Positions 11,855 to 22,621 of a stretch of DNA of 64,000 nt are shown piece after piece. A model generated the notes under the pieces. That model was not told the origin of the DNA. It saw nothing but the letters and a program-made list of their open reading frames with translations, and made no database searches. The stretch spans positions 257,052 through 321,051 of the forward strand of contig JANPYM010000014.1 in the NCBI GenBank assembly GCA_025890175.1, read 5' to 3'. Within the stretch, counting starts at the first letter, position 1, and every line of letters starts with the position of its first letter. The translations under genes and the position numbers were made by a program. Source of the DNA: Ciborinia camelliae (Eukaryota > Ascomycota > Leotiomycetes > Helotiales > Sclerotiniaceae).

Positions 11855-12469
11855 ATGGTCAAACAAGCAGAACCCCAGAGTAACCCCATGCCCAGCATGC
11901 CTACCGGTGCCTCCAGTCAATTCCTAAAATCGACCGGCTTTCGAAAATTCTCCGCCGTGGCTATGATTATTCTTCTTTACACCACTGCGACTCCATTCAG
12001 TCCCATAGCATGGGTCACCTCCGGACTCGAAGGTTCATTATTCCTCGATCGACTTCTCGCCGGCGCACTCCTCTTCGCGGCTATGTATTTTCAATGGCGC
12101 ATTGCAGTGCAAACTTACCCTGCTGCCATAATTCTCCCGACGGGAAGCCGCACTATGATATCAAATGGCAATCTCGTACAAACAAATGGGGATGTGATAT
12201 GGATATACCAGCCTTCCAAATATTGGAAATATGCGGTGATCGAAGGGCTAGGGTTGATGGTGGCCGAATGGGCAGGAGTAGAACATATTAGGAGGGGAGT
12301 GGTTAGTATGGTTATTGCGGCATTGTGGATAGTGGGGTGGAGTGTTACTCCAGAGAGTACGAAGAGGGAGGGGTGGGAGTATCTGAAAAAAATCTGGTTT
12401 TGGATTGCGTTGGATGAGATTATGAGGGTAGGACGAGGTGGAGGAGGTGTGAGGAGGAGGAGATGGTAG
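11855..12469 (+). CDS. Small multi-pass membrane protein, unknown function
   Basis: A 204-aa frame that starts at ATG with a short polar leader (PQSNPMPSMPTGASS) and carries several hydrophobic spans: about residues 32-54 (FSAVAMIILLYTTATPFSP), 62-78 (LLAGALLFAAMYF), 127-142 (AVIEGLGLMVAEWAG) and 148-163 (VVSMVIAALWIVGW). The C-terminal tail is Gly/Arg-rich and basic. Three or four membrane segments with a cytosolic basic tail are likely. I do not recognise the family. An in-phase upstream exon ending at 11787 is conceivable, with intron 11788-11854. The amino-acid composition looks like real coding sequence rather than a chance ORF, but no function can be offered. Confidence 0.6.
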   Translation: MVKQAEPQSNPMPSMPTGASSQFLKSTGFRKFSAVAMIILLYTTATPFSPIAWVTSGLEGSLFLDRLLAGALLFAAMYFQWRIAVQTYPAAIILPTGSRTMISNGNLVQTNGDVIWIYQPSKYWKYAVIEGLGLMVAEWAGVEHIRRGVVSMVIAALWIVGWSVTPESTKREGWEYLKKIWFWIALDEIMRVGRGGGGVRRRRW

Positions 12470-14751
12470 ATCATCCATCGATGATGTGGTGTTTGTAGAA
12501 GAAAAAACGTAAATGTTTGGAGAAATCGTTTGGCTCAAGGGACTAGAGTTTGTTATTGAAACGGAGGGCGGACGGAATTGAGGAGGAATGTTTAAAGTAA
12601 CCTATGACCTGCGAACCATCAGTTTGTAGTACAGTAGTAGGCAGGATGAAAATATGGTGTATGAACAGGTTCCTAGTTTTGGACACCCGGATATTATAGT
12701 TTATAGAAACCATCTGTTTTTCCGTTATATAACCTTCCCCTCACGACTGACCCCGCCAAACACGTGTGACCACATAACATGGCATATGAAATTGTTTCAG
12801 ACTTAACACTTTTAACCATTCCGGCCTCTCTATTACTCAGTAGAGAGTGCCACAAGAAACGGGAGTTAAGGATATCTAGTGGAGATAAGATTCTTTTCTT
12901 GAAAGCACGTGATGTGAGTATCACGTGGGAACTATTGTAGAGACATTTTGTGTAACCTTATTAACATCATGATCTTCCTCCTATGGCATCTTCGAACATC
13001 TTAGCGCAAATTAGGCATATTTGTTAACCATTTTCAAACATTTAAGGTTATTAATATTACTAATAAGCTTTCCATTTTATTGAGAGTTATGGAACGTCCA
13101 CTAAATAAGGTGAACTTGAGTCTTTGCCACAGAGCAGGATCAACAAACGAGCTTCAATAATATCGAACCCGCAATCTTCGATATGTCGAAACTGATGGCC
13201 TTCATCTACACCTCGGAGTGCTTCGAACGTCAGATTGATCTTCTCGGGGAGATGGCCTGTTCTGTTCTGTGCTCATGGTTCTGAGAGGCACACCAACTCG
13301 CGTGAGTTTGAACGTTTCCCATTCTTGACAGCAATGTTCTCAAGTAGAGATGAATATCCGTTTGGAATTTCGTAAGTCGGCGAATGAACTAATAGATTTG
13401 AGTTACGATACTGATTCCTCCTTTGAGGCTGGAGAAAATAAAAGGGTATAAGGATTATAGAAATGGCTTTAGTTAATTAGTGGTGTAGCCATTGATTTTC
13501 AAGCCTCAAAATTTTTGCCTCTATGCGGTGAAAGGGATATCCAGTTGATTGATATCTTTTGGAAATCAAGAAAATGTTCTTGTCAAAATGATTCGACACA
13601 TTTCTTGCATATGATGGGCTCAAAGTTGAGTTCTGAAGGGATGAATCTCCGGAGAAATAACCAATTGAAGGATAGCACTCCTCATCTCTCCCCTCTAACC
13701 CTAATTTTACCATACTTTCGAGATATTTTGGATGGGGCTCAGAGATTGTTAGGTCTGTTACACGATCAATATTCTTAGGCTTATCTTTGCCATCAAATAT
13801 GTCGCAGCAATATCCATATCGTTGCATTTCTTCCATGCTGTTCGAGGTCGGGTCCCTTGTGTGTCTTTCTTTAAAGTCTCATGTGAGCTAGGAGACAATG
13901 TTATGTATCAACGACGCGTAATGGTGGTTGTACGAAGATCTCTCTCCCCCCCCCAAAAAAAAAACACCAAAAATACATACAACAGTAGGGATTCGCTGGT
14001 GGTCACCCACCCAACTACTAATCTACCGATCTGAAGCTTGTGTATGGCAGAGCGGACGGGATGCCCAATTCTCTTCAGTCTATGGTCGTATGTGACATGA
14101 TTCGTTTTCATTGAGGATATAATATTCGCGGTACTAAACTTTGCAATCTCCTGGCTTGATTCTCGTCTGTTAGTGCGATGTGCTCAGCATCATTTAACAC
14201 TGCAAAAGAAAGGGGAAGTAAAGGAAGCTGTTCCGATCAACCATCTCACGACATGGCCAGGGGATTATAGGAGATTTTACTTCATAAATTTGGCATATTA
14301 GAAGGATGCCTGGAGGTAGTTATGGGATTTTGATGTTGTGGACTCCAATTTTTAGTTTGACTTGTGTGAGTTAACAAAAGAAGAGTTGGACATGGAACTT
14401 CATACTTACACCATTAGGGATCAATATAGCACAACTCCAATGCCGGCGTCCAGAAGTTTCTGATGTTATTGAAATGGAAGGGAAGGTAGTAACTACCAGA
14501 CTGCGTTTGTATACCTGTTAGTAATAAGAAGGTACTAACTAGACATCATTAGAATTAAGAGTTTTCATCAGATCGCTTTCAGGGATTGGATTAAAAATAT
14601 TATTATTATTCGGCTAGGACGAAGAGTCCACGAAGAGTTAGAATCTACTAGCTGTTACCTATGTTGCCACTAATCTCATATGAATCTACAACAGCCGCCT
14701 GCGGCTATTTCACCTCTGTATCCAAAAGTACCAAGAATGCCATAGTCATCC
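12470..14751. other. Long intergenic region; one weak ORF
   Basis: About 2.3 kb, AT-rich, with no recognisable gene. A minus-strand ORF at 13477-13836 (119 aa, begins with ATG, contains EEMQRYGYCCDIFDGKDKP) has no family signature and overlaps a plus-strand ORF. I treat it as unproven. Three CACGTG hexamers lie at 12761-12927. Confidence 0.45.
12761..12927. promoter_or_regulatory. Cluster of three CACGTG E-boxes
   Basis: CACGTG occurs at 12761, 12906 and 12922. The last two form an inverted pair, CACGTGAT and ATCACGTG separated by 6 nt. CACGTG is the core site of bHLH factors (Cbf1, Pho4 and SREBP-like types). No gene starts close by, so the target is unclear. Confidence 0.35.
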
Positions 14752-15333
14752 TCACATCCATCCACACCCACACTCACATTTACAACTTTCGCCCACCCCA
14801 TAATGTCTATTCCATTCTTGCGTCGACCAATTTTTCGGATCAAAGATCTCACACTTCGTGATACCGCAACCCGGAAAAGTTTCCAAAATGCCATCTTGAA
14901 CATAAATATGCGCAGGTCTCGCTGGCGGTCTCTCGATTGGCGTCCCATCCTTCCTCACCCCTTTCGTATTATGATAGCTGAAATCCGCAGTAATATGTGG
15001 CTCACATTCTATATGAACTTTGTTACCTTTAGGACCCACCCTCGTGGTTGAGTGGATGGTTTTGCGGATAAAGATGTAAGTGTAGAATTTATCGTCCCGT
15101 GTGGCGGCTTCGGCACAGATGGTTTCGACGAAGTATTTGGATTTTGCTGGGGGGATTTCGGTTTCATTGGACCAATGGATCTCAATTGCATGGTTGTAAT
15201 GACTTATCCAGCCACAGCGCTCGTCGGGTGCGAGAGTGTTGGGATAGTGAGGGGCGCTGGTGCGGTCTGGGGCAGAGGAGGGGTGGCATTTAGTGTGGAT
15301 GGGTGTTGGGCGGGAGTGGGAGAAGCGGTGCAT
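14752..15333 (-). CDS. Small orphan protein with Cys-rich tail
   Basis: A 193-aa minus-strand frame with an ATG start at 15333 and an upstream in-frame stop close by, so the start is bounded. The composition is polar and balanced. The middle (WISHYNHAIEIHW, YFVETICAEAATRDDKFYTYIFIRK) looks like a folded domain. The C terminus ends in a Cys/Gly cluster (GESCKCECGCGWM), with other Cys at CGITKC. No signal peptide is visible. The Cys tail might bind metal or be lipid-modified; that is speculation. I do not recognise the family. It is single-exon and isolated from other genes. Confidence 0.6.
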   Translation of the reverse strand: MHRFSHSRPTPIHTKCHPSSAPDRTSAPHYPNTLAPDERCGWISHYNHAIEIHWSNETEIPPAKSKYFVETICAEAATRDDKFYTYIFIRKTIHSTTRVGPKGNKVHIECEPHITADFSYHNTKGVRKDGTPIERPPARPAHIYVQDGILETFPGCGITKCEIFDPKNWSTQEWNRHYGVGESCKCECGCGWM

Positions 15334-16416
15334 GGTTTTAAGATAGGAAACTCAAGCGATGGAGAATAATCTACGATTATGAAATCAAGTTGAGTTTGCT
15401 TAAAGGGGTGCTAAATTTGAGAATTGCAATTGAAGTAAATGGGAAGAATTGGGGAGTTTGATACGTAGGTACATGATCGAGTTTATAACTTGCTCTGAGT
15501 TGGGAGAAATGTGAACATTCTGTTTTAAGAGCATTCAGTACAGAGTTCTAACAGAATTCAGAACAACATTCAGAACAGCATTCGAACAGGATTCAGCACA
15601 TCATTCAGAGCAGCACTCAGAAGAACATTCAAAGTTCTCCAAACCCCAACATCCCCAATATCCCCTCATAGATTCAGAACCTTTCACTTAGTATTGGTAG
15701 CTGTGAATAGTTTGCCATATTATTCGTCTCGGTTATGGTAGTATAACATTCACATCCTCTCCTCCCATCCGACTATATCTCATCTGATCCCATGTTCATA
15801 TCCATGATACTAAATGTCCATGCCTCTTCCGCTGTATTATTCAACTAATTCTATTCCCCTCTTATTAGTGATATGTATGTTGATTCTTGAACGGAAATAA
15901 TTGTCATGCCTAGGGCCCTGCCCAGTGAATGCCATGTAGATAGTCACGTGATCACCCTCTATTTAGATGGTGATCTTCTGAAGAGGATCCTTTCCTCTTC
16001 AGCATAGTTCTTTTAGCTAATACCATACCTGGACCTCATTCCCATATGCCCTAGGTGACGTGCCTGACAAATTTGAAGACAAGGTTTGTATCTACAATAC
16101 TTTCATACATAGACAACACACCCAAGAAAATTAACGAACCCTCCGTGTCTTAGAGATATGGTGCGAAACTTATGCTCAAAATATGCAGCTACCCGAGAAT
16201 AGAAAGAAGATCTGTGGGTTTCCACACTAGGTGCATATACCAAACCATCTATCTACTAGTCATAGAAATCCTCAAGCCAAGTTGTAGAATGCAAGCTATA
16301 GAATGAGTAATGGATATGATTACGCTATTTATTATTAGGACCCAAATATAAACAAGCCCTTTGTGCTATTTCCTATTGATTGACACCATACTGATAATTC
16401 ACAATAGGAGCCCCCC
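15334..16416. other. Intergenic between two minus-strand genes
   Basis: About 1.1 kb. It holds the promoter of the gene at 14752-15333, a degenerate minisatellite at about 15522-15640 and the 3' flank of the acetyltransferase gene. No ORF here is supported. Confidence 0.5.
15522..15640. repeat. Degenerate CATTCAGAACAG minisatellite
   Basis: About nine imperfect copies of a 12-14-nt unit close to CATTCAGAACAG (variants CATTCAGTACAG, AATTCAGAACAA, CATTCGAACAG, CATTCAGAGCAG). It lies about 190 bp upstream of the orphan gene that ends at 14752, in its 5' flank. Confidence 0.7.
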
Positions 16417-17379
16417 CTACAGTTCCATTATAAAAATACCCTCATCTGAGTCTTCCATATCAGCACCTGTCTCAAGATTCGAATTTCCAAATTGATCATG
16501 TGAATCCTTAGGTACCCCTTCCTCTTCGGGAGACCAAGGCGCAAGCAATCGATCGGGCTCACTTTGCACATCTTGATAAATGCCAGTGCCATTTCCCGGT
16601 ACCCCTTCCTCTTCGGGAGACCAAGGCGCAAGCAATCGATCGGGCTCACTTTGCACATCTTGATAAATGCCAGTGCCATTTCCCGAATCCCCCTCCGAAC
16701 TTAATTCGTCTCCAGAACTAAAGTCATCCTCTGCAGCAAGGTATCTCGAAGGGTGATTAGGGTCCATCGCATAGCAGAACCAATCAGATGTCCCAATACG
16801 TCTGAAACCCATTTTTCTCCAAAACGCAACCGCTCTGTCCTTCTCTTCCATGGAGTGCCTGGGAGTTGCAACATCATCGCTGGGAACTCGAGTAGGCCAT
16901 GTAAAAACCCATCGAACTTCCACATTGTTAACTGTTCGTAGTAGACGACGAACCATGGTTGCTCCGACCCCACGACGACGATAAGCTTCGCTGACTTCCG
17001 TGGTTTGAATCACAAGAAAATTGCCCTGGTTCAATTCAGCATCCCAAACACCCCAGCCTCTTAAAACCCCAGAGCCACAACTCTCGTGTAATGCAGACTG
17101 TCCAAAAAGTCTACCAACCACTGACAATGCTAAATAGCTGCATTCATGACATATACCGTCCATTGCTTTTTGAAAATCTAGTCCGACGAGGTCGCGATTT
17201 ATAAGTTGGCTAGTCAAATTACCAATCTCATCACCATTTTTCGCTTTGGAAGTAACTACGATTGCCTGAGAAATATTTTTGAGGTTGAGTAAGTCATTTC
17301 CTAAAGGGTTGGGAACGCCTGGAAGGTTGATGATTGTGGTGTAGTCGGCCTTTGGAAAATCATTAAGAATAGAGGCCAT
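16417..17379 (-). CDS. GNAT-type N-acetyltransferase with tail repeat
   Basis: A single exon of 320 aa starting at ATG 17379. The GNAT core lies in about residues 100-215: FLVIQTTEVSEAYRRRGVGA contains the acetyl-CoA-binding R/Q-x-x-G-x-G/A motif as RRRGVG, followed by the helix TMVRRLLRTV. AVAFWRKMGFRRIGTSDWFCYAM is the usual C-terminal GNAT motif in which FW.KMGF packs near the cofactor. The enzyme would transfer acetyl from acetyl-CoA to an amine; the substrate is unknown. After the domain comes an acidic disordered tail with two identical 29-residue units (GNGTGIYQDVQSEP... to ...EEEGVP) in tandem, encoded by a perfect 87-bp direct repeat. The final residues are acidic (DMEDSDEGIF). No introns are evident. 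Confidence 0.82.
   Translation of the reverse strand: MASILNDFPKADYTTIINLPGVPNPLGNDLLNLKNISQAIVVTSKAKNGDEIGNLTSQLINRDLVGLDFQKAMDGICHECSYLALSVVGRLFGQSALHESCGSGVLRGWGVWDAELNQGNFLVIQTTEVSEAYRRRGVGATMVRRLLRTVNNVEVRWVFTWPTRVPSDDVATPRHSMEEKDRAVAFWRKMGFRRIGTSDWFCYAMDPNHPSRYLAAEDDFSSGDELSSEGDSGNGTGIYQDVQSEPDRLLAPWSPEEEGVPGNGTGIYQDVQSEPDRLLAPWSPEEEGVPKDSHDQFGNSNLETGADMEDSDEGIFIMEL
16511..16684 (-). repeat. Perfect 2 x 87-bp in-frame tandem duplication
   Basis: Copies at 16511-16597 and 16598-16684 are identical by eye. Each encodes 29 residues of the acetyltransferase tail. The phase is preserved because 87 is a multiple of three. The lack of divergence suggests a recent event or ongoing homogenisation. 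Confidence 0.95.
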
Positions 17380-20172
17380 CTAGAGACCGTGATTGATGAA
17401 TTCTATAGCCGTATCACGATAGCTGTATTGGTAAAATAACACGATACTGTATTGATGAAATGTTGCTCTCGAGGATGGGAGAAAGGAAGCAAAAACGATA
17501 AATTGACCTAAGACTTAAGTTTGGAGAGATGTGGCCTCACCTTCCGTTATACCTATGAAGGTCTTGTACCATCGCTCCTGCTGTTTTTGTATGGATGATT
17601 CTGAGGGTGTTGTTGGATAACACGCATCCTTCCACTCCTGTTTATACTAGAGCAAACCGCATATCACATGATACTCTTTGATATCCCAATTCGGATTTGA
17701 TAACAAAATGGTACCTCGGGCTTATATGCCTAGAATTTTGAATGCAGTCTGTTTGGACGTCCAATTTATTGCGTCCATCGCGTGCCTGCGTTGATGAGGA
17801 GTGAGGAGCCAATCACAAAGCAAGGCGCTTTGACCCCTGCTACTCTGGTTCTTGCCTTCCAATAAGAGTATGATAACGATGTAGACCTCATTCATGGCGA
17901 GAACGGGAACGCAGGTGAGGTAGGAATATGAATCACCAAAAAATGGCAAATATTCCCTGGACGCTAGCTCAAGATATATTCAAGGGAGTCGAGACCTAGG
18001 CAATCGTCCATCCAAAAATGCTTGTTGTGTTATAAATTCACCCAATGTGTTCATTAGTCGTAAATTTACCAAATATTAAGGTAAAGCATTGATTGCCTGC
18101 CCTTCAGAGATCGGGAACACTTGAAGCTAGAGCTAAGGGAGAGTTAGGTATCATGTGTGTCGGGTTGCGACCCTGCCGAAATGTACGGAACGACAATGTC
18201 CAAGATAGTCGTCATTGAATTGATGATTTCAATACACCCTCTCCAACCTAAACGAACGGATTTGAGACTTGTAAGGGTCTCTCACCCAATTACCGAAGTT
18301 GGTTGTTCATGTTGGTGAGTGAGCATATCCGAGGCTGACAGAGTTGAAACGATACACGTGGCATCGCCACGATAGCTTCCAGATTTGCGTAATACGTATG
18401 CGGGTGTAGATACCTCCGAATAGGTCAAGAAATTCGAAGTATGAATTGGTGTGAGGAAGTGGTATGATCGGAGTAGCTTCGGGATTGGGTGATGAGTTGG
18501 CTAAATGGTATGTGGCATGGAGAACACCACACTAGGTCAATCAGCCGCCCATTGCGAAAAAATTGTTGAAATTGTTGAAATTGCTGGAATCGATAAAAAA
18601 ATAGTAAATATGTTTGTAAATAAAAATCTAATTGAAATTAGTCGAGGCTGTGTTGTGTTAGACTCCTGTTAGATTCTTGTGGCACAATCCTAATTTGGAT
18701 TTGCCAAGTTGAGTCGATCTTGTCAGTCGCACTCTCTCGGAACACCCGGAGAAAATTGTACCAGAGGACTGGATATTCTCCTGTGATATAGGCTTTTTTT
18801 CTGAAGAATATTGCCGTGAAATTTGTCGTCTCTTCGAGAATCCGTGAGCTGTTGAATTGATGTCGAGAGTGTTCTTTGTCTTATGCTCCGTGTCATGGCT
18901 GGCGCCTTGTGTAGGCCTCCCAAACGCCGAAGCCTAGGATAGCATTTCCAGCAAATAGATTGAAACATTTGCATATGAGTCATAATCCGCGGAAATGATG
19001 AATTCTTGGATTATCTTTTCATAGAATTTAATAAAAAATTGAGAGCCTGGTTAATGAAAGTAGTTGGCCTCTCGGTCGCAATCGAGAAAACATCGCGAGT
19101 CGAAAAATACCCAAGTTTCGTTGATGTTTAGAATTTAAGCTGTAAAAAGTTTAAATGAGAATCTCAACATATACACTTGATAATATGTCAATTGCGCATC
19201 TTCTGGCATAAAATTTATAGTAATTGAAGCTAGTTTGGTTGAATGGTAGGAGTTTATCGAAGATACGTAGAAAACATCGTGATGCTTCAAAAAAAAAACA
19301 ATGCCTCGACACAAAATTCAATATGATGCACTCGCAACCACAACGCAGAAATTAGACAATAACTATGAACTAATCTGACTATTTGATTGATAAAATCACT
19401 AATAATAATAAATATTGCATTTTAAGACGTGTTCCTTACATCTAAAAGCAAATACAGCAAGATATATCAACTTCATCAAACTCGACGATTTGAATTTTAT
19501 ATCAATCATACATAAAAAAGCATCGGGTACTATTGTCATCAATTCGCTGAATTGAAAGATTAAAGTAGTAAAGATGAAAAAGATTGAATCACAAATATCA
19601 AGATGAAATATAAATGAATCCTCTCCCCAAGTAAAAGAACAAGAAAAGAAAGGTGTGGCAGATTGCAAAGTTGGGAGAGAGAGGGGAAGTGGGAAAGGGC
19701 GAAAAAACCGAGTAGGTGAGTTGAGTTGGGGTCGCATGATCAAGGCGAAAGTTTTGAGGGGAGGGGAAGGGGAGTTTAGTTCAACCGTCTAAAGGAAGAT
19801 TGCCCTCCTATTAACCAATTAGACTCCCTAAAATTAGAATTTAAAATGCATTTCGTTTGAAAGCCTTTTGCATATTTTTACATTTATAGCTTAATTCGGA
19901 CTAGTCAATACAATTCCGTCAGAGTTGTGGAAAATGTGGAAAGATCACCAAGGCCTTCCCTCGCCTCTACATAAACAATCCCCCCCCGCTTCCCAAACAC
20001 GAACTTTCGGAACCTCTTTTGTCTTTCAACACACCAACAACTTTTCACCCAAAGATAAGATTCAAATAAACCAATACTAATAAATCAATTCTTTTGGACG
20101 TCTTGTTCATCATCTTAACTCTTGACAACAATAACATCAATTAACTTAACCTTTTCTATCAATTCTATCAAA
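17380..20172. other. 2.8-kb intergenic region, no gene seen
   Basis: AT-rich sequence with only short ORFs (17722-17949, 18723-18983, 19399-19743) that lack any family signature. The right end from about 19970 is C/T- and A-rich and runs into the histone H1 start, so it is probably promoter and 5' leader (CTTTTGTCTTTCAACACACC). Confidence 0.5.
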
Positions 20173-21317
20173 ATGCCACCAAAGGCCGCCTCTACTACTA
20201 CGGCACCAAAAGCCAAAGCTGCTCAATCCGATCATGCCAGCTACCAAGGTAAGGAATAGCTTCCGAATCCACAACACCACGTCGCATACATATCATGTAT
20301 ACATGATCGTAGTCGCCTACATATGATGCATCGGGTGTGGAGCTTTGATTGTCCATATGTCAATTACTGACGCGTCATAACAGACATGATCACTGACGCT
20401 ATCGTCAACTTGAAAGAGGTATGTTTTTATTTTCCCCCCATCCACGTTTCATGTATACATATATACATATGCTAACATTCTTTTTTGGTAGCGCAATGGA
20501 TCTAGGTATGATTCCTTATTTATATCTCGCACATTCTCTACTTTTCGATACTCGACGCGTCAATTGTTTACTATCTATTACCCGAATCTCTTACTGACAA
20601 CAATACAGCCGTATCTCCCTCAAGAAATACGTCAAGGCCAACAACAAGATCAATGCTACTGATAGCATGTTCGATTCTCTCTTCAACCGCGCCTTGAAGG
20701 CTGGTGTCGTCAAGGAAGTTTTCATTATGCCAAAGGGTAAGTCATTGATCCTCCCCTTGCATCATATCACACCAATACATACATATCTAACCCCTCCCCT
20801 GCAGGATCCTCCGGCACAGTCAAGCTCGCCCCAAAAGCCAAGAAGACCCCGGCCGAAAAGGCCCCAAAGAAGCCCGCCGCCGAAAAGAAGACCGAGAAGA
20901 AACCTGCTGCTAAGAAAGCCGCCACAAAGAAGACAGCTGCCGCCAAGGAGAAGAAGCCCTCTGATGCTTCTACCGCTTCTACTACTGCCAAGCCCAAGGC
21001 TGCACCCAAGAAGGCTGCCGCTGCTAAGCCCAAGACTGCTGCTGCACCAAAGGAGAAGAAGGCCTCTGTTGCTAAGCCAAAGAAGGCCTCTGTTTCTAAG
21101 GATGTAAGTCTTCATATACCTACACATACACGAGTATGTATATGACACATAACTAATCAATGAACAATAGGCACCAGCTGTAGTTGAGAAGCCCACCGTC
21201 CTCAAGAAGACAGCATCTGGACGCGTCACCAAGACCAAGACCGATGGACCCAAGAAGGCCGCTGCTCCCAAGAAGACAGCCACCAAGAAAACTACCCCCA
21301 AGAAGGCTTCTGCATAA
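20173..21317 (+). CDS. H1: Linker histone H1, six exons
   Basis: Model join(20173..20248, 20384..20418, 20492..20505, 20609..20736, 20805..21103, 21171..21317), 232 aa. All donors are GT, all acceptors AG, and the phases agree. The N terminus is MPPKAASTTTAPKAKAAQ. The winged-helix H15 domain covers about residues 20-85: ASYQDMITDAIVNLKERNGS, then SRISLKKYVKANNKI, then FNRALKAGVVKEVFIMPKG. A long Lys/Ala/Pro tail (KKPAAEKK, ATKKTAAAK) is typical of H1. The protein binds linker DNA at the nucleosome dyad and compacts chromatin in the nucleus. Exon 3 is only 14 nt and exon 2 is 35 nt. Several GACGCGTC palindromes occur in its introns, last exon and 3' flank. The splice model is strongly supported by continuity of the H15 domain. 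Confidence 0.95.
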
Positions 21318-21939
21318 ATGTTTCCATACATACATATATGCATCTTCCTTTCTAACGACAATCTTCCAAATTTCTTCTGTTCATAAGGCGTTTGCGGCAA
21401 CGGGATATCACGCGTGAAGGACCGCGTTTGTTATTGTTATTTGTGGATTTTCCTCTTTTGGTCTCGCTATGCTATGGTTCTGGGAATATGTTGAAGAAAG
21501 TAATTTTCAAGACTATTTTGACAATTGCCCGCTACTAGGAAACTTTATGTATTGTTGGTCTGGTCCAGGTCCAGGTTCATAGGATTTTGTGTTCAATGGG
21601 ACTGGACTGACGGAATGGGATGGATGGGCGGGCGTTGAGGATACTAGGGTACTTGAAGTATGGTAGCGATGGATATCAGATTATGTTGTACTTGTACAGA
21701 AGATCAACGACAGCCTGAATTGAGTGGAACAAAAAGACTCTTTAAAAATTACCTGGGATTTTGCTTGCTTGCATGCAATGTCCTTTCGTTTCGTTTTCTT
21801 TCCTTGCTTCTTCTCCCTTGGTGATGAGATGAGATCTCAATCCCAATCCAAAATATTGAATACATGCATACAACCGCCATAATACTTCAGACGAAAGCCT
21901 ACCTAGAACCTCCTTGGCTTAGAGAATTTGCGACGCGTC
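20369..21939. promoter_or_regulatory. Five ACGCGT (MCB-like) sites in and after the H1 gene
   Basis: GACGCGTC, an 8-bp palindrome containing the MluI cell-cycle box core, occurs at 20369 (intron 1), 20554 (intron 3), 21220 (last exon) and 21932 (3' flank). CACGCGTG occurs at 21409. ACGCGT is the binding core of the MBF factor that drives G1/S genes in yeasts. A role here is inference. Confidence 0.45.
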
Positions 21940-22621
21940 TCCTCGCTCAAAATCTTTATCTTTATCTTTGTTATGATTCGGGTTCGGGTTCGGGTTCGGG
22001 TCCGGTCCGGTCTGGTCCACGTGGGACTCCACCAGCACCCAGCACCCAGCACGAGCACAAGCACGTTTTCACTTTATGTTTATGTGGCTGGGCCATTGGA
22101 GAGAGAGGAAAGGGATAAGGAAGAGGAAGGAAAGGGAAAAAAGGGAGGAAAGGGGAAGGAAAAGGGAAGAGAGGGAAAATTCTCGGAAGATGGATGATGG
22201 ATGGATGGATGGATGGATGGAGAAGTGGTGAGGTGAGGTGTGAAGTGAGAAGGGGGGAGATGGATAGGGATAGAGATAGGAGGAGGGAGGGGGTTGTGGG
22301 AGGCAAAAGATGCATAGGAGGAGAGGGGGGTGAAGAAAGGCAGAGGGGTTGGAGAGAGCGATGGACTTTAGAGGAACAAAGGGAGGAACAGAGGGAGGAA
22401 CAGTGGCCCAAGGGAGAACACTACTGGTAAAATATTAACAGGCGCCCGGGTTGGGCTATAGGTTAAACATTGGATATGAATGGGGAAAGATACCTACCTC
22501 TACTACCTATCTACCTATCTATCTGTCTATCTATCTGTCTATCTATCTGTCTATCTACATAGGTAGGTAATTATACACCATACTCGGTACCTCGGTAGGT
22601 ACCTCGGTAGAGTCAAGGAGA

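Noticed and set aside
13477..13836. 119-aa minus-strand ORF with ATG
   Set aside because: Overlaps an opposite-strand ORF and has no recognisable motif; left as a note in the intergenic entry.
20762..21400. 212-aa minus-strand ORF rich in Gly/Leu
   Set aside because: It is antisense to the Lys/Ala-rich H1 tail; the codon bias of the real gene keeps the opposite strand open.
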